Shown here: positions 17,165-27,619 of the stretch, one piece after another | Numbering within the stretch: position 1 is the first letter of the stretch | Layout: each line of letters starts with the position of its first letter | Source: Agapetus fuscipes | Lineage: Eukaryota > Arthropoda > Insecta > Trichoptera > Glossosomatidae | Reading direction: 5' to 3' | NCBI GenBank assembly: GCA_951799405.1 | Contig: OX637345.1 | Span: forward strand, 5,456,001 to 5,520,000 | Length of the DNA: 64,000 nucleotides | The notes under the pieces: model-generated | What the model was told of the DNA's origin: nothing | Database searches by the model: none | What the model saw: only the letters and a program-made list of their open reading frames with translations | Translations under genes and position numbers: made by a program

Positions 17165-18295
17165 ATTTATATAAATATGAGGATGTTTTTTTTATGTTAA
17201 CATGATAAAAGAGCGCCGTTTTTGTGTGTGTCACACCGTGGTCACACCTCAAGACCGGTCCGTAGCTCAGTGGTAACACTGCGGACTCTGAATTGTTAGG
17301 TTGTGGGTTCGAATCCCGGCGGAGCACAAAAAATATACCATTTACATTTTTAAATTTACTCTTCGCTGGGTTGAAAAGTTCATAAACCTTTACCAATGAC
17401 CGGTCACCAAAGGTCCATCCAGCCTTACAGCAACTGGGTCTTGCTTGAGTATTGGCGCTTTGTAGTGACGAACAAGCTCGTACATCTCTGCGGCACTACA
17501 ACAAGTGTCATAGACCCCTAGAGTCTCTAGAATCTAGGGAGTCTCTGGCACAGGATTTTTAAAAAAAAAGGCCCTTCCAATCACGAATGAGATATTATTA
17601 TATAAAGGTGCCGTTTCAGTGTTCCCTAAAAAATGCCAACATATTCCGAAACCCTCACTCCGGGTGACAGTCTGTTCTATTCCATCGGTCCCGCGATCCG
17701 GAAAGCGCGATTCCCGAAATTAGTGTGTATTTGAAGGCGAGGCTGCGTCAACCTGACAGCACCACTCCCTGCTGACCTAAGTGTTCGCTCCCTCACACTC
17801 ACCTCAACGAAGGAAAACATGTCTGCCAGATATGACGGGGCCATACCATTTTGGGGCTAAAATAACAGAAAACACGCACAGTAGAGCACCCCTCAGGAAA
17901 ACGAAGCCAAAGTAGTTCTCTCAACAGCGGGAGTGATGTGAGAGAATTTGGACATCCTGAAGGCTAGTCTAGCGGCCGCATTTAGAACAGACTGAAATCT
18001 GTTCAGTTGAGTTTTTGACTGGACTATATAAAGTGTAGAACAATAATCGATTCGGGACGTCACAACAGCACTCCTAAATGTTTTAACCACACCCGGCGGT
18101 AGACACCTCCTGATAGCCCTTATTTGGCGTAGGCCAAAAAATAAAGCAGCTATCGTTTTGTGAACCTGCTCCTCCATTGTGAGTTTCCGATCCAGCATAA
18201 TTCTCAAAAGTCTCACAGAACTAGAAGGCTTGATCAAACTTTGCCCAATGGAGAGAGGTACAAATCCAAATATAAAAGAAAAAAAAACTTTCACA
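17165..18295 (-). pseudogene. LINE-C (CR1/L2-like) 3' part, split by SINE-1
   Basis: Minus-strand frame 17893-18294 holds VRLLRIMLDRKLTMEEQVHK, then FGLRQIRAIRRCLP, VVTSRIDYCSTLY and NAAARLAFRMSKFSHITPA. This is the thumb region of a CR1/L2-type reverse transcriptase (LG..LD..L.M..HV, LRQLR.IRR, VTSR.DYCN, LNAAARL). Further along (17580-17890), in broken frames, come the WN.LP and small C-terminal pieces. The 3' UTR continues past a nested SINE-1 at 17254-17570 to AGAGCGCCGTTTTTGTGTGT and GAGGATG. Upstream catalytic motifs are absent and several frame breaks are evident. Confidence 0.8.
17254..17570 (+). mobile_element. SINE-1, complete, poly-A subfamily, nested in LINE-C
   Basis: Head GGTCCGTAGCTCAGTGGTAA, ACTGCGGACTCTGAATTG and GGGTTCGAATCCCGGCGG fit a tRNA. 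The CTCTGAA loop suggests a Gln(CUG)-like ancestor. The body matches other SINE-1 copies, with ACATCTCTGCGGCACTACAA and a poly-A end. It starts directly with the tRNA module, without 5S. LINE-C reads straight through when it is removed (GGGCC joined to CTTGAGGTGTGA). Confidence 0.9.
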
Positions 18296-18299
18296 AAGT

Positions 18300-19120
18300 A
18301 AATGGCAAAAATTTAGATAATATCGACGGTTAAAAGGCATGTTAAAACATACTGGTCAAAAATGATATCCTACTTGAAATTTTCCGCTCTTTCTATTGCG
18401 CTAACTCCCGTAGCTCTACGATAATTTTTGTGTTGATTATGCCCAAGCAAAGAACTGCGTTTTCAAAGTATGGTTGTGGTTTAACCGACAAAAATTTGGC
18501 CTTTTTTGTCCTAAAGGCGCTTGTTACATAAAAAAAACCATAAAACTACATAAATAGGAATGCCAATAAATGCCTTTATTTTTTTTTAATTTAGAACTGT
18601 TTTGAATTTAACGATATGATAAAAATTCAAATATTGTGCCATTTTTTTGTAATCTCAAACTTTAAACTGCTCTCTTGAAGAATTTAGTTTCATTTTAAAC
18701 GTCGATATAAAAACATTTGAACCGATTTCATTTCAAAACCTAAGCTACTTATAATGTGGTCATAACCAAAACCAAAAGATGTTTTCAGTCCCTGCTTTCA
18801 GCCTATCCCGATGGACCATTGATCGAAATGAGAATAAAAGTCGTCGGATGAAGTATTTTATGGGAATACTTGTATGTTTTTACGGCCGGAGTTAATGTTA
18901 CGGCGTCATGTAAGAAAGATGATTTATTAACAACACTGAATTTATACGACGGAATGAATGCTCGGCAGTATCAAGTTTCCATATAAAAATATACGCCACG
19001 TATGGAAAATATTGGGTTACATTTTTTTTTGTATAAGACGAGTTTATGAACAAACAGAATGACCGGATAAACAATGTAGATGAATATGTTAACAGAGAAC
19101 GTGACTGTATTGATAAATAT
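18300..19120. other. Unassigned sequence
   Basis: The minus-strand frame 18898-19263 has no domain and overlaps a LINE-A end. Otherwise AT-rich with nothing recognised. Confidence 0.35.
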
Positions 19121-19139
19121 GTGACTGTATAAAACATGG

Positions 19140-19565
19140 AACAGAATGTGAGTGTAAGAAAGTAGAATATGAAATTCTGTAACTGTAACTCTGTCACCAT
19201 TCCGGTAAGTGTGGAAAGAGCTTCAATAGATTTGCCTCCATTTTTCCTATTCTTGCAGTTCATTCATAGCCATCGCCTGTATAAAAAATGTAAAAGAATG
19301 CGAGTCTATAAGAAAGTGAATATGAAGTACTGTAAGTGTAACTTTGTCGCCATTCCACTAAGGGTGGCCAGAGCCTCTGTAAATTTGCCTCTATTTTTTC
19401 CTATCCTTGCATACCTCTTTCAGTTCATTCATATCCATCGCCTTTTCATACATTTCTTTTTTTTCCATTCGCTTTATATATTCCATTCTTTCACAATTTA
19501 ACCATACTTTTCTTCGTCTTCCCGTTCCTTTTTTTCCTTTCGAACTTCCTCTATATACAGATTTT
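19140..19565 (-). pseudogene. Two partial LINE-A 3' ends in tandem
   Basis: The reverse strand twice gives the LINE-A terminus (GGTGGCCAGAGCCTCTG-type sequence and GTTACAGTTACAGAATTTC), at 19168-19285 and 19325-19565. The AAGAAAGTGAATATGAA-like junction repeats at about a 152-bp interval, so this is a local tandem duplication. The longer copy continues into the FHSLYIF... frame, a reverse-strand shadow of the PRKVW..QIEEIVKEW coding end. Confidence 0.7.
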
Positions 19566-19602
19566 GTGTATTCATCTGAATAAACAAAACATATCGATAC
19601 CT

Positions 19603-19872
19603 CAGCTCAGAGGTAAAACTGAATAAGTGACATGTTAAGCTAACATGGGTTTCTCAGATAAATGCACATTTTTTTCTTATTTTCTACGAGAGAAAACACT
19701 ACAAAAAAGTGAAAATCCTGTAGTTGAGAAGTTTTTTTAAGAGTATTTCCTTAGAATAAGTTCACTTACTATGATAAGTTACACCCAATAAAATGTTTTA
19801 TTTACGGTTTCTCAAATCAGCGAATCAGCACTTATTCAGTTTAACCTTTAAGGTGGCAATAAGACGATAGAT
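19603..19872. mobile_element. CACCTTAAAGG MITE, near-complete
   Basis: Left end AGGTAAAACTGAATAAGTGA and right end CACTTATTCAGTTTAACCTT are inverted. The right end continues TAAGGTGGCA. The interior has TCTACGAGAGAAAACACTAC, AAAGTGAAAATCCTGTAG and GGTTTCTCAAATCAGCGAAT. About 270 bp, no transposase. Other copies: 9690, 28912, 30822 and 49395-50140. Confidence 0.75.
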
Positions 19873-19904
19873 ACATCTTTACAATTGTACCTACTGCATT
19901 TTCC

Positions 19905-20055
19905 AAAGGTGCAAAAGAATGTGATGATATAGTTAAGACATGTAAAAATAATGTATTATGATGGAAAAGATTGAAGAAGTGTATATGCAGAGGAAATGTG
20001 AAAGGAAAAAGAGGGAAGCAAAGATCGACAAAAGTATGTTTGGCTTAGATACTAG
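19905..20055 (+). pseudogene. LINE-A coding fragment, decayed
   Basis: GTGCAAAAGAATGTGATGAT, AATGTGAAAGGAAAAAGAGG and AGTATG match the KVQKNVMRWFGH...VKGKRGKGRPRKVW region of LINE-A (37800-37925), with internal loss. Confidence 0.6.
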
Positions 20056-20118
20056 ATAGGTTAAATTTTGCAAGAATGGTTTTTTTTTTGGTTCTTTGGG
20101 TTCTGGGTTCTTTCACGT

Positions 20119-20466
20119 CCGGTCGATAGCTCAGGTGGTAGAGTGCTTGCATTCCATGCCGAAAGCTCGGGTTCGAATCCCACCGAGGGTGTCAGAAATG
20201 ATTTCCCGTTTCGGTGTTTATTTCAAACCCCAAAATAAAATACCGGCAAGGTTTACTCAGCCTTCACAAGAAATGAGTACCAGCACTCTCGGGAGCTGGG
20301 AAACCTCCACTTCAACTGAAGTGGTTGGCGTAAGGCCGGCCCCCTTACCTGTAAAAATAAATAGGCTCAACTCGCCACATGCGACCCCTTCGGGGATAAC
20401 GCGGCAAGAAGTTACACTATATGTGCAGCTTAGTTGCGTTTTTTTTTTTTTTTTTTTTTTTTTTTT
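20119..20466 (+). mobile_element. SINE-2, complete reference copy
   Basis: CCGGTCGATAGCTCAGGTGG (A box), then CATTCCATGCC, whose loop suggests a UCC-type anticodon, and GGTTCGAATCCCACCGAGGG (B box). The body runs through TGAGTACCAGCACTCTCGGG, TTCAACTGAAGTGG and GGATAACGCGGCAAGAAGTT. It ends AGTTGCG plus about 25 T. A tail of T rather than A is unusual for a SINE. The overlapping frames (20096-20485, 20257-20490 reverse) are translations of it. Confidence 0.92.
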
Positions 20467-20634
20467 GCGGTTGTATGTAAAATAAGGCAATGTATGAAAA
20501 AGGAGATGTATATGAACGAATTAAAAAAAGGAGGAAAGCATATAATAAAAATAGTAAATCTTTATCAACCTGGTCACACGTAGGGTGCAATATGTGACCA
20601 GTCATATAAAAAAATGTATTAAAATAAATATATA

Positions 20635-21185
20635 TAATCCAATCTAATCAAATCTAAGTTGCAAAGATATGTTACATTGGAGATTCACATTACATGCATT
20701 CTCACAACCAAACACGTACAAGTTCGCGCTTGCACATGCCTCATGTGAACCTACAACATAAAAACCAAATCTCAAATGGACACACACCCTGCAACTCTTG
20801 CCGTCCTTCCCTGAGACAGGGGTGACATTGGCAAAGTGAACCATTTTTACAGCATGGGTGTTCAGCCGCATACCAACCTATAAGTCAAGAAACATACACG
20901 ACAAATTACATTTTATACATCACTAAATAATAATATCTATGGACAACAAACAGAAAACAAATTCCAATTTAATAAACCCTAGCCGCCAACATTACAGATC
21001 AACCGCCATTTCTTTCTGTCCTTACATACTTCTTTCATTTCCTCCAGAGTCATAACCTTCTTCATACAGGCTCTTCTTTTATTATGACTCTGGATATTCC
21101 ATTCATTCGCAATTTCGGATATTTGGTCCATCCATACCTTTCTCGGTCTTCCTCTACCACGACATCCATATAGGAAAGAAAAAAA
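20635..21185 (-). pseudogene. LINE-A 3' end with GATTA-type 3' UTR
   Basis: From right to left: coding end GGATGTCGTGGTAGAGGAAG-type sequence (CGRGRPRKVWMDQISEIANE), then EEMKEVCKDRKKWR at 21000-21070. Then come CCGCCAACATTACAGATCAA at 20980, a ~90-bp UTR with ATGTAATTTGTCGTGTATG, and the full GATTA unit at 20635-20893. The order matches 45516-46068, which shows that GATTA is the LINE-A 3' UTR. The polymerase domain is missing. Confidence 0.85.
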
Positions 21186-21187
21186 AA

Positions 21188-21240
21188 TGGGGGCAAATCT
21201 GCAGAGGCTCTGGCCACCCCTAGCTGAATGGCGACAGAGT
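21188..21240 (+). mobile_element. LINE-A terminal fragment, other subfamily
   Basis: GCAAATCTGCAGAGGCTCTG, GCCACCCCTAGCTGAATGG and CGACAGAGTTAC match the end of the copy at 38041-38100. Confidence 0.75.
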
Positions 21241-21244
21241 TACA

Positions 21245-21600
21245 ATGAATGTAGATTTTTATTTTCTCATTTTATCACATAAGGTGTGAATTTAAAGATA
21301 TTTTCCACGTTTAAAGAGAGCCAGTTAGCGGAGGCGATATTTTATAATGAAACTGAAATAAAAATGTTAATACCAGGTCGCATCGACATGAAAGAGGCAG
21401 GGACGCCTTAAGCAGATACATGCTGGGAGGGCGTAAGCATATAAGTATACTGATTATAGGATAATATAAGGCATCTAAAACTAAGGTAAGGAAAGAGAAA
21501 TTGAGGATATCCTGGAAAGAATGACTGGTTCAAATCGGTGAGGTTGTTATAAAGGGAAGGATTTTTGATCATTTGTGGAGAGAGGAGAGAATATATCCAT
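21245..21600. other. Unassigned sequence
   Basis: No gene or repeat recognised. Confidence 0.3.
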
Positions 21601-21602
21601 CT

Positions 21603-21900
21603 AGAATCTATAATCCAAGTTGAAATATTGAAATTTCAGTCTCATATATTATGCATGCACATATGTATAAGCAAAAACGTGTAAGTTCGCGATTACAAAT
21701 GATGCTTGTGTAGGTACATTCAAAATAAACCAAACCTCACACGAAAAAAAACTTTGCAACTCCTGCCGTCTTTGCCTAAAAGTGGGGTAGCATTGGCCAA
21801 AAGGAATTAATCCTAAAAATTATAATATTCACCAAAAGGAAATATGTTTTACAGCATGAGGGGTCAGCCTCATACCAACCTATTAGTCAATGAACTCATA
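21603..21900 (-). mobile_element. GATTA element with short internal insertion
   Basis: AATCTATAATCCAAGTTG, AAACGTGTAAGTTCGCG and CCAACCTATTAGTCAATGAA. A repeated CACCAAAAGGAA / CCAAAAGGAATTAA stretch at 21795-21850 interrupts the head region. Confidence 0.8.
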
Positions 21901-21907
21901 CCAACCA

Positions 21908-22110
21908 ACGATGATCTATAGTCTAAGTTGCAAAGATATGTTACATAATATCTAAGGTTCAAATTAAATGTAGCCCCATAAGATTTCAAACGCTGCATTT
22001 GCACTTACATAATAACGACTTAAATTTTTTTTTGAAAAAAATTGTTCTGGCCTTCCCTGAAATAGTAGTGACATTGGCAAAGTTACAAATTGGAAAAGTG
22101 ACAACTTTTT
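21908..22110 (-). mobile_element. GATTA element, diverged
   Basis: GATCTATAGTCTAAGTTGCA, AGATATGTTACATAATATC, then CTGGCCTTCCCTGAAATAG and GTGACATTGGCAAAGT. It abuts the previous copy in the same orientation; the head is lost. Confidence 0.72.
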
Positions 22111-22489
22111 TCAATCTAAAAGTCGAGGATTTTCAATTTGTTCTGAGCCGATTCATCGACCCATATAAACTGACTTTACAATAACTGGCTACTTCTCTCA
22201 TTTATTGTGAATATTTAATTTTGTTGATCAGCCAAACCATTGAAATATAATATAAATTTAAAATATGTAGAAGAATAGAGTGATTATAATTTGAGGAAAG
22301 ATTTAAGTTTCTTGAATAAGTGAAAAATACGAAACCCGGCGGAGTCTTGAATGTACATCTTCAGTTGATGTATTCCACTCTGGTAAAAAAGAGACGAGAG
22401 ATTTTCTTAAGGACTGACACTCTATCTACGCTGAACATTGTTTGGAGTTTGGAGAAACTATTATTATCATTCTTATTTTTTAAAATAGA

Positions 22490-22590
22490 TTTGTGAAGAG
22501 AAATGCAATTCACCAACCAATTTTGGATGGCCAGTTGTCTTCGTGCGAAAGCAGAAGCTTGTGTGCATGCAATAGGATCTGTTGGACCAA
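22490..22590 (-). mobile_element. SINE-3 3' end
   Basis: TTTGTGAAGAGAAATGCAAT, TCACCAACC and GGCCAGTTG match the end of the SINE-3 copies at 39880-39935 and 44410. It also has GTGCGAAAGCAGAAGCTTGT as at 33240. Confidence 0.7.
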
Positions 22591-22695
22591 GTTCGATCCC
22601 CACCGAGGGAGTCAGAAATGATTCCCCGATTCGGTGTTTATTTCTAGTCCAAAATGAATGCCGGCAAAGTTTACTTAGCCTTCACAAGAAATGAT
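22590..22695 (+). mobile_element. SINE-2 fragment
   Basis: AGTTCGATCCCCACCGAGGG, TCAGAAATGATTCCCCGATT and TTACTTAGCCTTCACAAGAA, joined directly to an inverted SINE-3. Confidence 0.78.
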
Positions 22696-22699
22696 GTCA

Positions 22700-23550
22700 A
22701 AATATGTAGAAAAATAATTTATATTAATATTGCTATGAATGTGTGATTGAGTGTCTGTGTGTTTTTACTTGTGATTGTGTCTGTGTGTGTTTTTTGCTTG
22801 TGTGAGTGTGTCTCTAGATGCAGGTATTTGCCATTTGGATAAAATTGTACTAGTGTTTGCTCGAATGTTCTGGCAAAATCGCGAATGTTCCAGTTCGCAA
22901 TGTTTCGAGAACCGTCCTTATATTATACTTTAAAAAGGGCTAAACCGATTGTATCGTAGACTAGTATCGCAGCTGTTGAGCAGTCAATCGACAGTTGTGT
23001 GAATGAACCAAATGTGAAGAAATTCTATAAATAAATTAACCAAAATTTGTACTAAATTGAACCCGTTATTTGTAACAATATAATACTGCAATGATGAGGA
23101 GATGTTTGAACGTTCATTTAGTTCCAGTAAAACTTATATTTACGAATACAAGAACGAGTGTTGTTCGTCTGACGTCACGGCAAGGAGTCAGGCCTTAAGT
23201 TTGCGTTTCCGCAGTAACGATTCGGCAGAACGAAGAACATCTAAAAACTTTCCAACATATTATTACAATACTTAAATGTGCTAAAAGAGTACCTAGTGCT
23301 GAACCAGTAACAGTCAACCTTGATAACAAAATATATTTTTGAAATTATTTATTAGCATTTTGACACACTAAATGTAAAACTAAATAAGTGATGTACAAAG
23401 CTTACCTATCTGGATTTTTCTCATAAATACATAAATGCAAACAAAAACACTGTTTCTAACTACTTATTTAAAAATGTACAGTCTTACAAAGATTTTGCTG
23501 AGACATTCTAAACTTCTGTTTACGAGAAAGTCGAACTGTAATATATATAT
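22700..23550. other. Unassigned; GT-rich stretch
   Basis: Imperfect TGTGTG tracts at 22735-22820 are simple sequence. Nothing else recognised. Confidence 0.35.
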
Positions 23551-23554
23551 CTTA

Positions 23555-23672
23555 AATCTAAGTTGCAAAGATAAAGAACATAAAAAATCATATTAATTTC
23601 GCGCTTTCATATGCAGCATGTGGGCTAACAACAAAAGCCCTGCAACTCTTGCCGACCTTTCCTGAAACAGAA
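23555..23672 (-). mobile_element. GATTA element fragment
   Basis: AAATCTAAGTTGCAAAGATA, TTCGCGCTTTCATATGCAGC and CTGCAACTCTTGCCGACC. The head is missing. Confidence 0.78.
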
Positions 23673-24014
23673 TACAAAATACTCAAAATAACTTAAGAAA
23701 AACAGTAAAAACTCGGAAAATATCAGTTGTTTTACCTCACTGATTTTAAGTTGAAAATGTGGAGCGAAGTTTATTCCGCGCCCAAGAAAAATCAACTTTC
23801 AGCTTTTCTTGTCTCGCTACGCTTTTCAATTTTATATATTTCTTAGTGCTCTTACACGGCCAACTGATGTCGGAAAAATTCACTGCACATTTCGTATGCA
23901 TGCTATTTGTATTGAAAATTTGAATCTACCCGTTAGTTAAAATCTTAGCAGTAAAATATGTGTACTTTGCGAAGTTCACATGTACAAAGGTTTCAGGTTA
24001 ACATTGTGTTGGTG

Positions 24015-24110
24015 AATACAACGCAACTAAGCTGCACATATGATGAAACATCTTATCATTTAGCTGACAAGGAATAACAAGTGGCGTTTGTTACGATTCG
24101 AACATCGTGT
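24015..24110 (-). mobile_element. SINE-2 3' end, decayed
   Basis: ACGCAACTAAGCTGCACATA is the SINE-2 terminus in reverse. The following sequence is only loosely similar. Confidence 0.5.
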
Positions 24111-24224
24111 CATATGAGGTGTGACACGATATTTACCATCTGCAGGGCCGAAAATCGTAGACTCCTATTTTTAATATTTTGCTAGACAAGCTTCCCTCCT
24201 GCAGGATCTAACCAATGAGGGTTC

Positions 24225-24955
24225 TGTATTCCAATCGATATTGGCGCTACCCAAAAGTGGAGAAGTAGACCCCACAAGAGAATGAAGGTCACAGTTGAAC
24301 CTTTACCATCTTTACATCTTTAATATCGGAGCTGCAAGTTGTGCAAAACAGAGCTTTGAGGAACATTCTTGGCATACCATGGGATACATGTGTGAAGGAT
24401 ATTTATTGACAGAGCAATGTTCTTCCATTCAAGGTCCTACCATTGTACGACATCACTGTCACCATTATTAAAATTCTGAAATCCTCAATTCACACAAATT
24501 TAGAGTACCATTATAAAAATGATTTTCATAAATTTAATACTCGAAGCTCAGAAAATTTACATATTAAAGGTTTTCGATCTACAAAGTTTGGAAGGAGGTC
24601 TCTTTCAAATGTTGAACAGTCCCTATACAATGGACTTCCGATAAAAATAAAGAAGGATATGAAAAATAAACAACAAACTGATGCAATAAAGGCTTATTTC
24701 TTAGAGTCCTTTTACAACGATGCTGTACCAGTGAGATGATTTTGTTTTATTTTGGGTATTAGCCGCTAATTATCTTCTGTCTTTGTTTGTTTCAGTAATT
24801 GTTATTTAATTAGTATTTTTTTAATTATATAGTATGGCTAGTTTTAAGTATTGTGTTAGAGAAGTCCCAAGTCCCAAATGAGTTTTATGTATAACTCATG
24901 GGAAATATAACTTGTTATATTATTTCAATAAAAAAATAAATAAAAAAAAAGCTTG
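24225..24955 (+). pseudogene. LINE-E (Jockey-like) reverse-transcriptase C-terminus
   Basis: Translation from about 24330: LQVVQNRALRNILGIPWDT, then a stop, then LPFKVLPLYDITVTIIKIL (frame 24443-24739). It continues HKFNTRSSENLHIKGFRST, KFGRRSLSNVEQSLYNGLP and IKIKKDM. (L/V)QNRALR.I and NTR....L......T..G..S....G...YN.LP are C-terminal landmarks of Jockey/CR1-type LINEs. It ends in an A-rich tail after AATAAAAAAATAAATAAA. One in-frame stop; no polymerase core. Confidence 0.75.
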
Positions 24956-24959
24956 CTTT

Positions 24960-25415
24960 CAGCTTCTTCTGTCCGTAGACTACTCAGATTCAGGGTCGAA
25001 ACTCTTGACAGTAAATTCATCTAACTAAAATATATTTTTTTATAGACCAATCCAGTTATGACTGGCGTGTTGAACCTATTTATTTTCACAAGAAACAGGA
25101 TACTATGTAAATAAAATTCCTCTTTTAAGAATCAGTATGCCTGGTATTCTGTGAACATATCCAGCTTACTCCAAGCTTTGCACACTTATAAAAGCATTCC
25201 AAACACTGGGTGTTTGGTATATTATGGTGGACAGTTCATCATTCCACCTAATGTGCCACTCTTCTCCATCCTTTAATGAACAACATATTCGGCGAAACAC
25301 TTTGAACTATATACATGTGACTATGGCGTCTTCTTTAATGGCACTATTCGAGCCTTTGCTCTCTTACACTTCTGCCTCAAATTTTGCCTATCCTCAAGAG
25401 CCGCTGTCCTGATCG
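24960..25415. other. Unassigned sequence
   Basis: GTGTTGAACCTATTTATTTT at about 25067 is a short SINE-2-like scrap. The rest is unrecognised; the frame 25224-25412 has no domain. Confidence 0.35.
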
Positions 25416-25419
25416 CAAG

Positions 25420-25990
25420 AAGAAGTTTATCAACAAACGCTCTAAAAACTGTTGTCAATGCTTTTGTGGTGTCAAAAATCGACTAATATAAGGCCATTTA
25501 CTTGAAGCAGCCACAAACACAATAATTGAAGAGACTCCGGTCTGTGCTAAATTCGACGGCAAGGCTTATCCATGGCGCCTCAAAACTCTGCCACATTACA
25601 CCGCACATGCAGACTCGTCATTGGCTGAGGATACCTCAGAGAGTCCGGTACAAGATCAGCTTGCTGGTCTTCCAGACCCTGCACGAAACCGGACCGCAGC
25701 ATCTGAGGGACCTCATAGCTTCAGCGGCTGCAAACTATAGGACGGCAACACTATGGTCAGCCGCATCGTGCAGCAGGCGTCTGCAGTTCCATACAAGAGA
25801 AAATAAGTTATGGAAAGCGAGCCTTCAAGGTAGCTGCTTCAACTGCATAGAACGGCCTTCCAGATAACCTGTGCGATGAATTTTGAAAATATGCTTAGGA
25901 AAGCACTTAAAAAATTCACCTCTTCATACGTTTGTACGAACTAGCGCCTTTGGGATGAACTAGTATCATGAAAAGGCGCTGTAAAAATTC
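25420..25990 (+). pseudogene. LINE-D (L2-like) C-terminus and 3' end
   Basis: Frame 25526-25867 reads MKRLRSVLNSTARLIHGASK, then HITPHMQTRHWLRIPQRVRY, KISLLVFQTLHETGPQHLRD and RTATLWSAA. This matches the L2/CR1 reverse-transcriptase end (Q.VLNS.AR.I, HI.P.....HWL.I..R..YKI..L.F..LH...P.YL.D). After a frame change come AFNCIEWNGLP-like remnants at 25850. The 3' end TAGCGCCTTTGGGATGAAC...GAAAAGGCGCTGTAAAAATT is the short hairpin-type terminus usual for L2 elements. Catalytic core absent. Confidence 0.8.
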
Positions 25991-25994
25991 CGGA

Positions 25995-26280
25995 TTTTAA
26001 TCTAATTTAAATGGTAAAACCTGAGCCGCATCCTTACCCATTTCTTCTCAGACTTCTTTTCTAGTTTATATTTCATACTCTAGTCTCCATCTTGTCCCAT
26101 ATTTTTGTTATTTTTTCATTCTGTCATTTTTGTGAAATATATAGCCGCAGCTAAATGTACATATAGTTTTATTATATAGGGTATCAAAAAACGTAGAGTT
26201 TGCTGAGTCGCCAATACCTTTACTCCAAGCATAAAACTAGCTCATCCATTTACCAGTAAAATACTGAATCTAAAACGCTC
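25995..26280. other. Unassigned sequence
   Basis: Nothing recognised. Confidence 0.3.
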
Positions 26281-26431
26281 GATAGAGGCACTGTTAAAGT
26301 TTCTATTTTTTTTTTGCTACACGCTATGTTTCAGTTTAAACGTAAATCTTTGTACTTGAGGTACTTTTGATTCAGCTGGAAATAAAAAATGGCCACCCCT
26401 GACATGTGGCTACGTGACTCAATCAAACACA

Positions 26432-26592
26432 CTACCCCAAGTAAAAAACACGGCGTTTAAACGCAACCGTAGCGTTTAACCAAAAAATGTATTGGGACTG
26501 AAAAAGCGACCCAAAAGAGCGTATTGATTTCTTAACATTTTTAGTTTAACGCGTTGATAGAGTTTCAACGTAACGTTTTATACTTGGGGTAG
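26432..26592. mobile_element. Small MITE, CTACCCCAAGTA termini
   Basis: Inverted ends CTACCCCAAGTAAAAAACAC and CGTTTTATACTTGGGGTAG. Interior ACCAAAAAATGTATTGGGAC. 161 bp, no coding. A relative of one end is at 26284-26370 (GTTTAAACGTAAATCTTTGT, ACTTGAGGTAC); others are at 47103-47255 and 50362-50515. Confidence 0.7.
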
Positions 26593-26594
26593 GG

Positions 26595-26890
26595 GAGAGT
26601 TGTGGTGGAAGAGAGGGGTGGGGCCAAATCACCATGAATATGTTGTGTTATATAAAGAGTAAAGAAGAGTCGAAAAAAGGGTAGAAAAGAGTCAAACGAG
26701 CGGAATAATCATGACAGAATAATGCGGTGGGAGAATAAAAAGATTCCTGGTACCCCAAGGTCGATTTATGTAAAGTAAAGCGTGTGTTTGTTGAACAAAA
26801 AGAAAATTTTCAAGGTCAAATTATCAATTGGTTCATTTTATATATAGTGTGGATTGAATAAAGAAGAATGCTTATATCCATCATGTATTC
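26595..26890. other. Unassigned sequence
   Basis: Contains GAGT-rich simple stretches at 26640-26700. No gene recognised. Confidence 0.3.
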
Positions 26891-26896
26891 ATCATG

Positions 26897-27110
26897 TTGT
26901 CGCTGGGGATACGGCGTCGGTTCTCGAATTGGCGTTATTGAAAAAATGGCATGTTTAAGCCCCGCCTGCACCGTGTCATATCTATATTAACTCTGACCGT
27001 AGTTTAACAGACAATTGTAGGCAATTGTTTATCAATGATTCATTATAGTATCAAATAATTAATGATTTATGAACTGTTTTAGCGGAAACATTGTAGAACT
27101 CAATTTTTTT
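26897..27110 (+). mobile_element. SINE-3, diverged
   Basis: GCGTCGGTTCTCGAATTGGC, GTTATTGAAAAAATGGCATG, TTTAAGCCCCGCCTGC (B-box region) and GTGTCATATC...TTAACTCTGACC follow the 39355 copy. Tail missing. Confidence 0.68.
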
Positions 27111-27181
27111 TGTAAAACTGAAAATAAGCACTGCTTGATTCTTCTGATTTTTTTATTTGTTAATTTTCTCCTCCTACTTCT

Positions 27182-27308
27182 GCCGACGTTTCGCTTTCAC
27201 GAGCAGAAAGCATCCTCAAGGTGAGTTATCAAAGCGCTGCGGCGGTTTTCGTTGTTTTCGTGGACTCGCCTTGAGGATGCTTTTTGCTCGTGAAAGCGAA
27301 ACGTTGGC
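27182..27308. repeat. Palindromic unit with a hammerhead-like core
   Basis: Arms 27182-27221 and 27269-27308 are about 40-bp inverted repeats with a few mismatches. The plus strand gives TTGAGGA, TGCTTT...AAAGC stem, GAAACGTTGGC, and the minus-strand arm gives the same in reverse. The CUGANGA box reads TTGAGGA. Confidence 0.55.
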
Positions 27309-27319
27309 AAATAGAACAT

Positions 27320-27615
27320 GGTCAAACACGGAAGAATACAAAAACGATTTGTTATTATACGTGTCTGTTTGTGGGAATGCATGTAATATGAATCTTAAAT
27401 GAAATAATCTATAGTCTGTAATCTAAGCTGCAAAGATATGTTAACATTTAAGGCTCATATAAAATGCATGCCCACAGATAGACACATGTAGATTCACGCC
27501 TACACATTTTGCATGCGTGCATACAAATAAACAAAACCTCACATGAGCATAAACCTTGCAACTTCTGCCGCCTTTCCCTGAAACCGGGGTGGTATTGGTA
27601 AAAGTGAAGTGATTG
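27320..27615. mobile_element. Two GATTA elements, tail to tail
   Basis: Plus copy 27335-27405 (CGTGTCTGTTTGTGGGAATG, ATATGAATCTTAAATGA) meets minus copy 27405-27612 (AATCTATAGTCTGTAATCTA, GCTGCAAAGATATGTTAAC, CTTCTGCCGCCTTTCCCTG). They share one tail region. Confidence 0.78.
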
Positions 27616-27619
27616 TTAG

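Noticed and set aside
17254..17330. Functional tRNA gene
   Set aside because: The head has A and B boxes, but the acceptor stem pairs poorly and the same body follows in every copy; it is a SINE head.
20096..20490. Recurrent ~97-residue frame (MVECLHSMPKARVRIPP...) in several places
   Set aside because: It is the translation of SINE-2 (14731, 20096, 48033 and reverse frames), beginning inside the tRNA-like A box. Copies keep the frame because they are young, not because it is a gene.
22320..22375. Possible further hammerhead core (CTGAAGATGTACATTC on the minus strand)
   Set aside because: The expected GAAA after stem II reads GTTTCG, and no stem II can be drawn.
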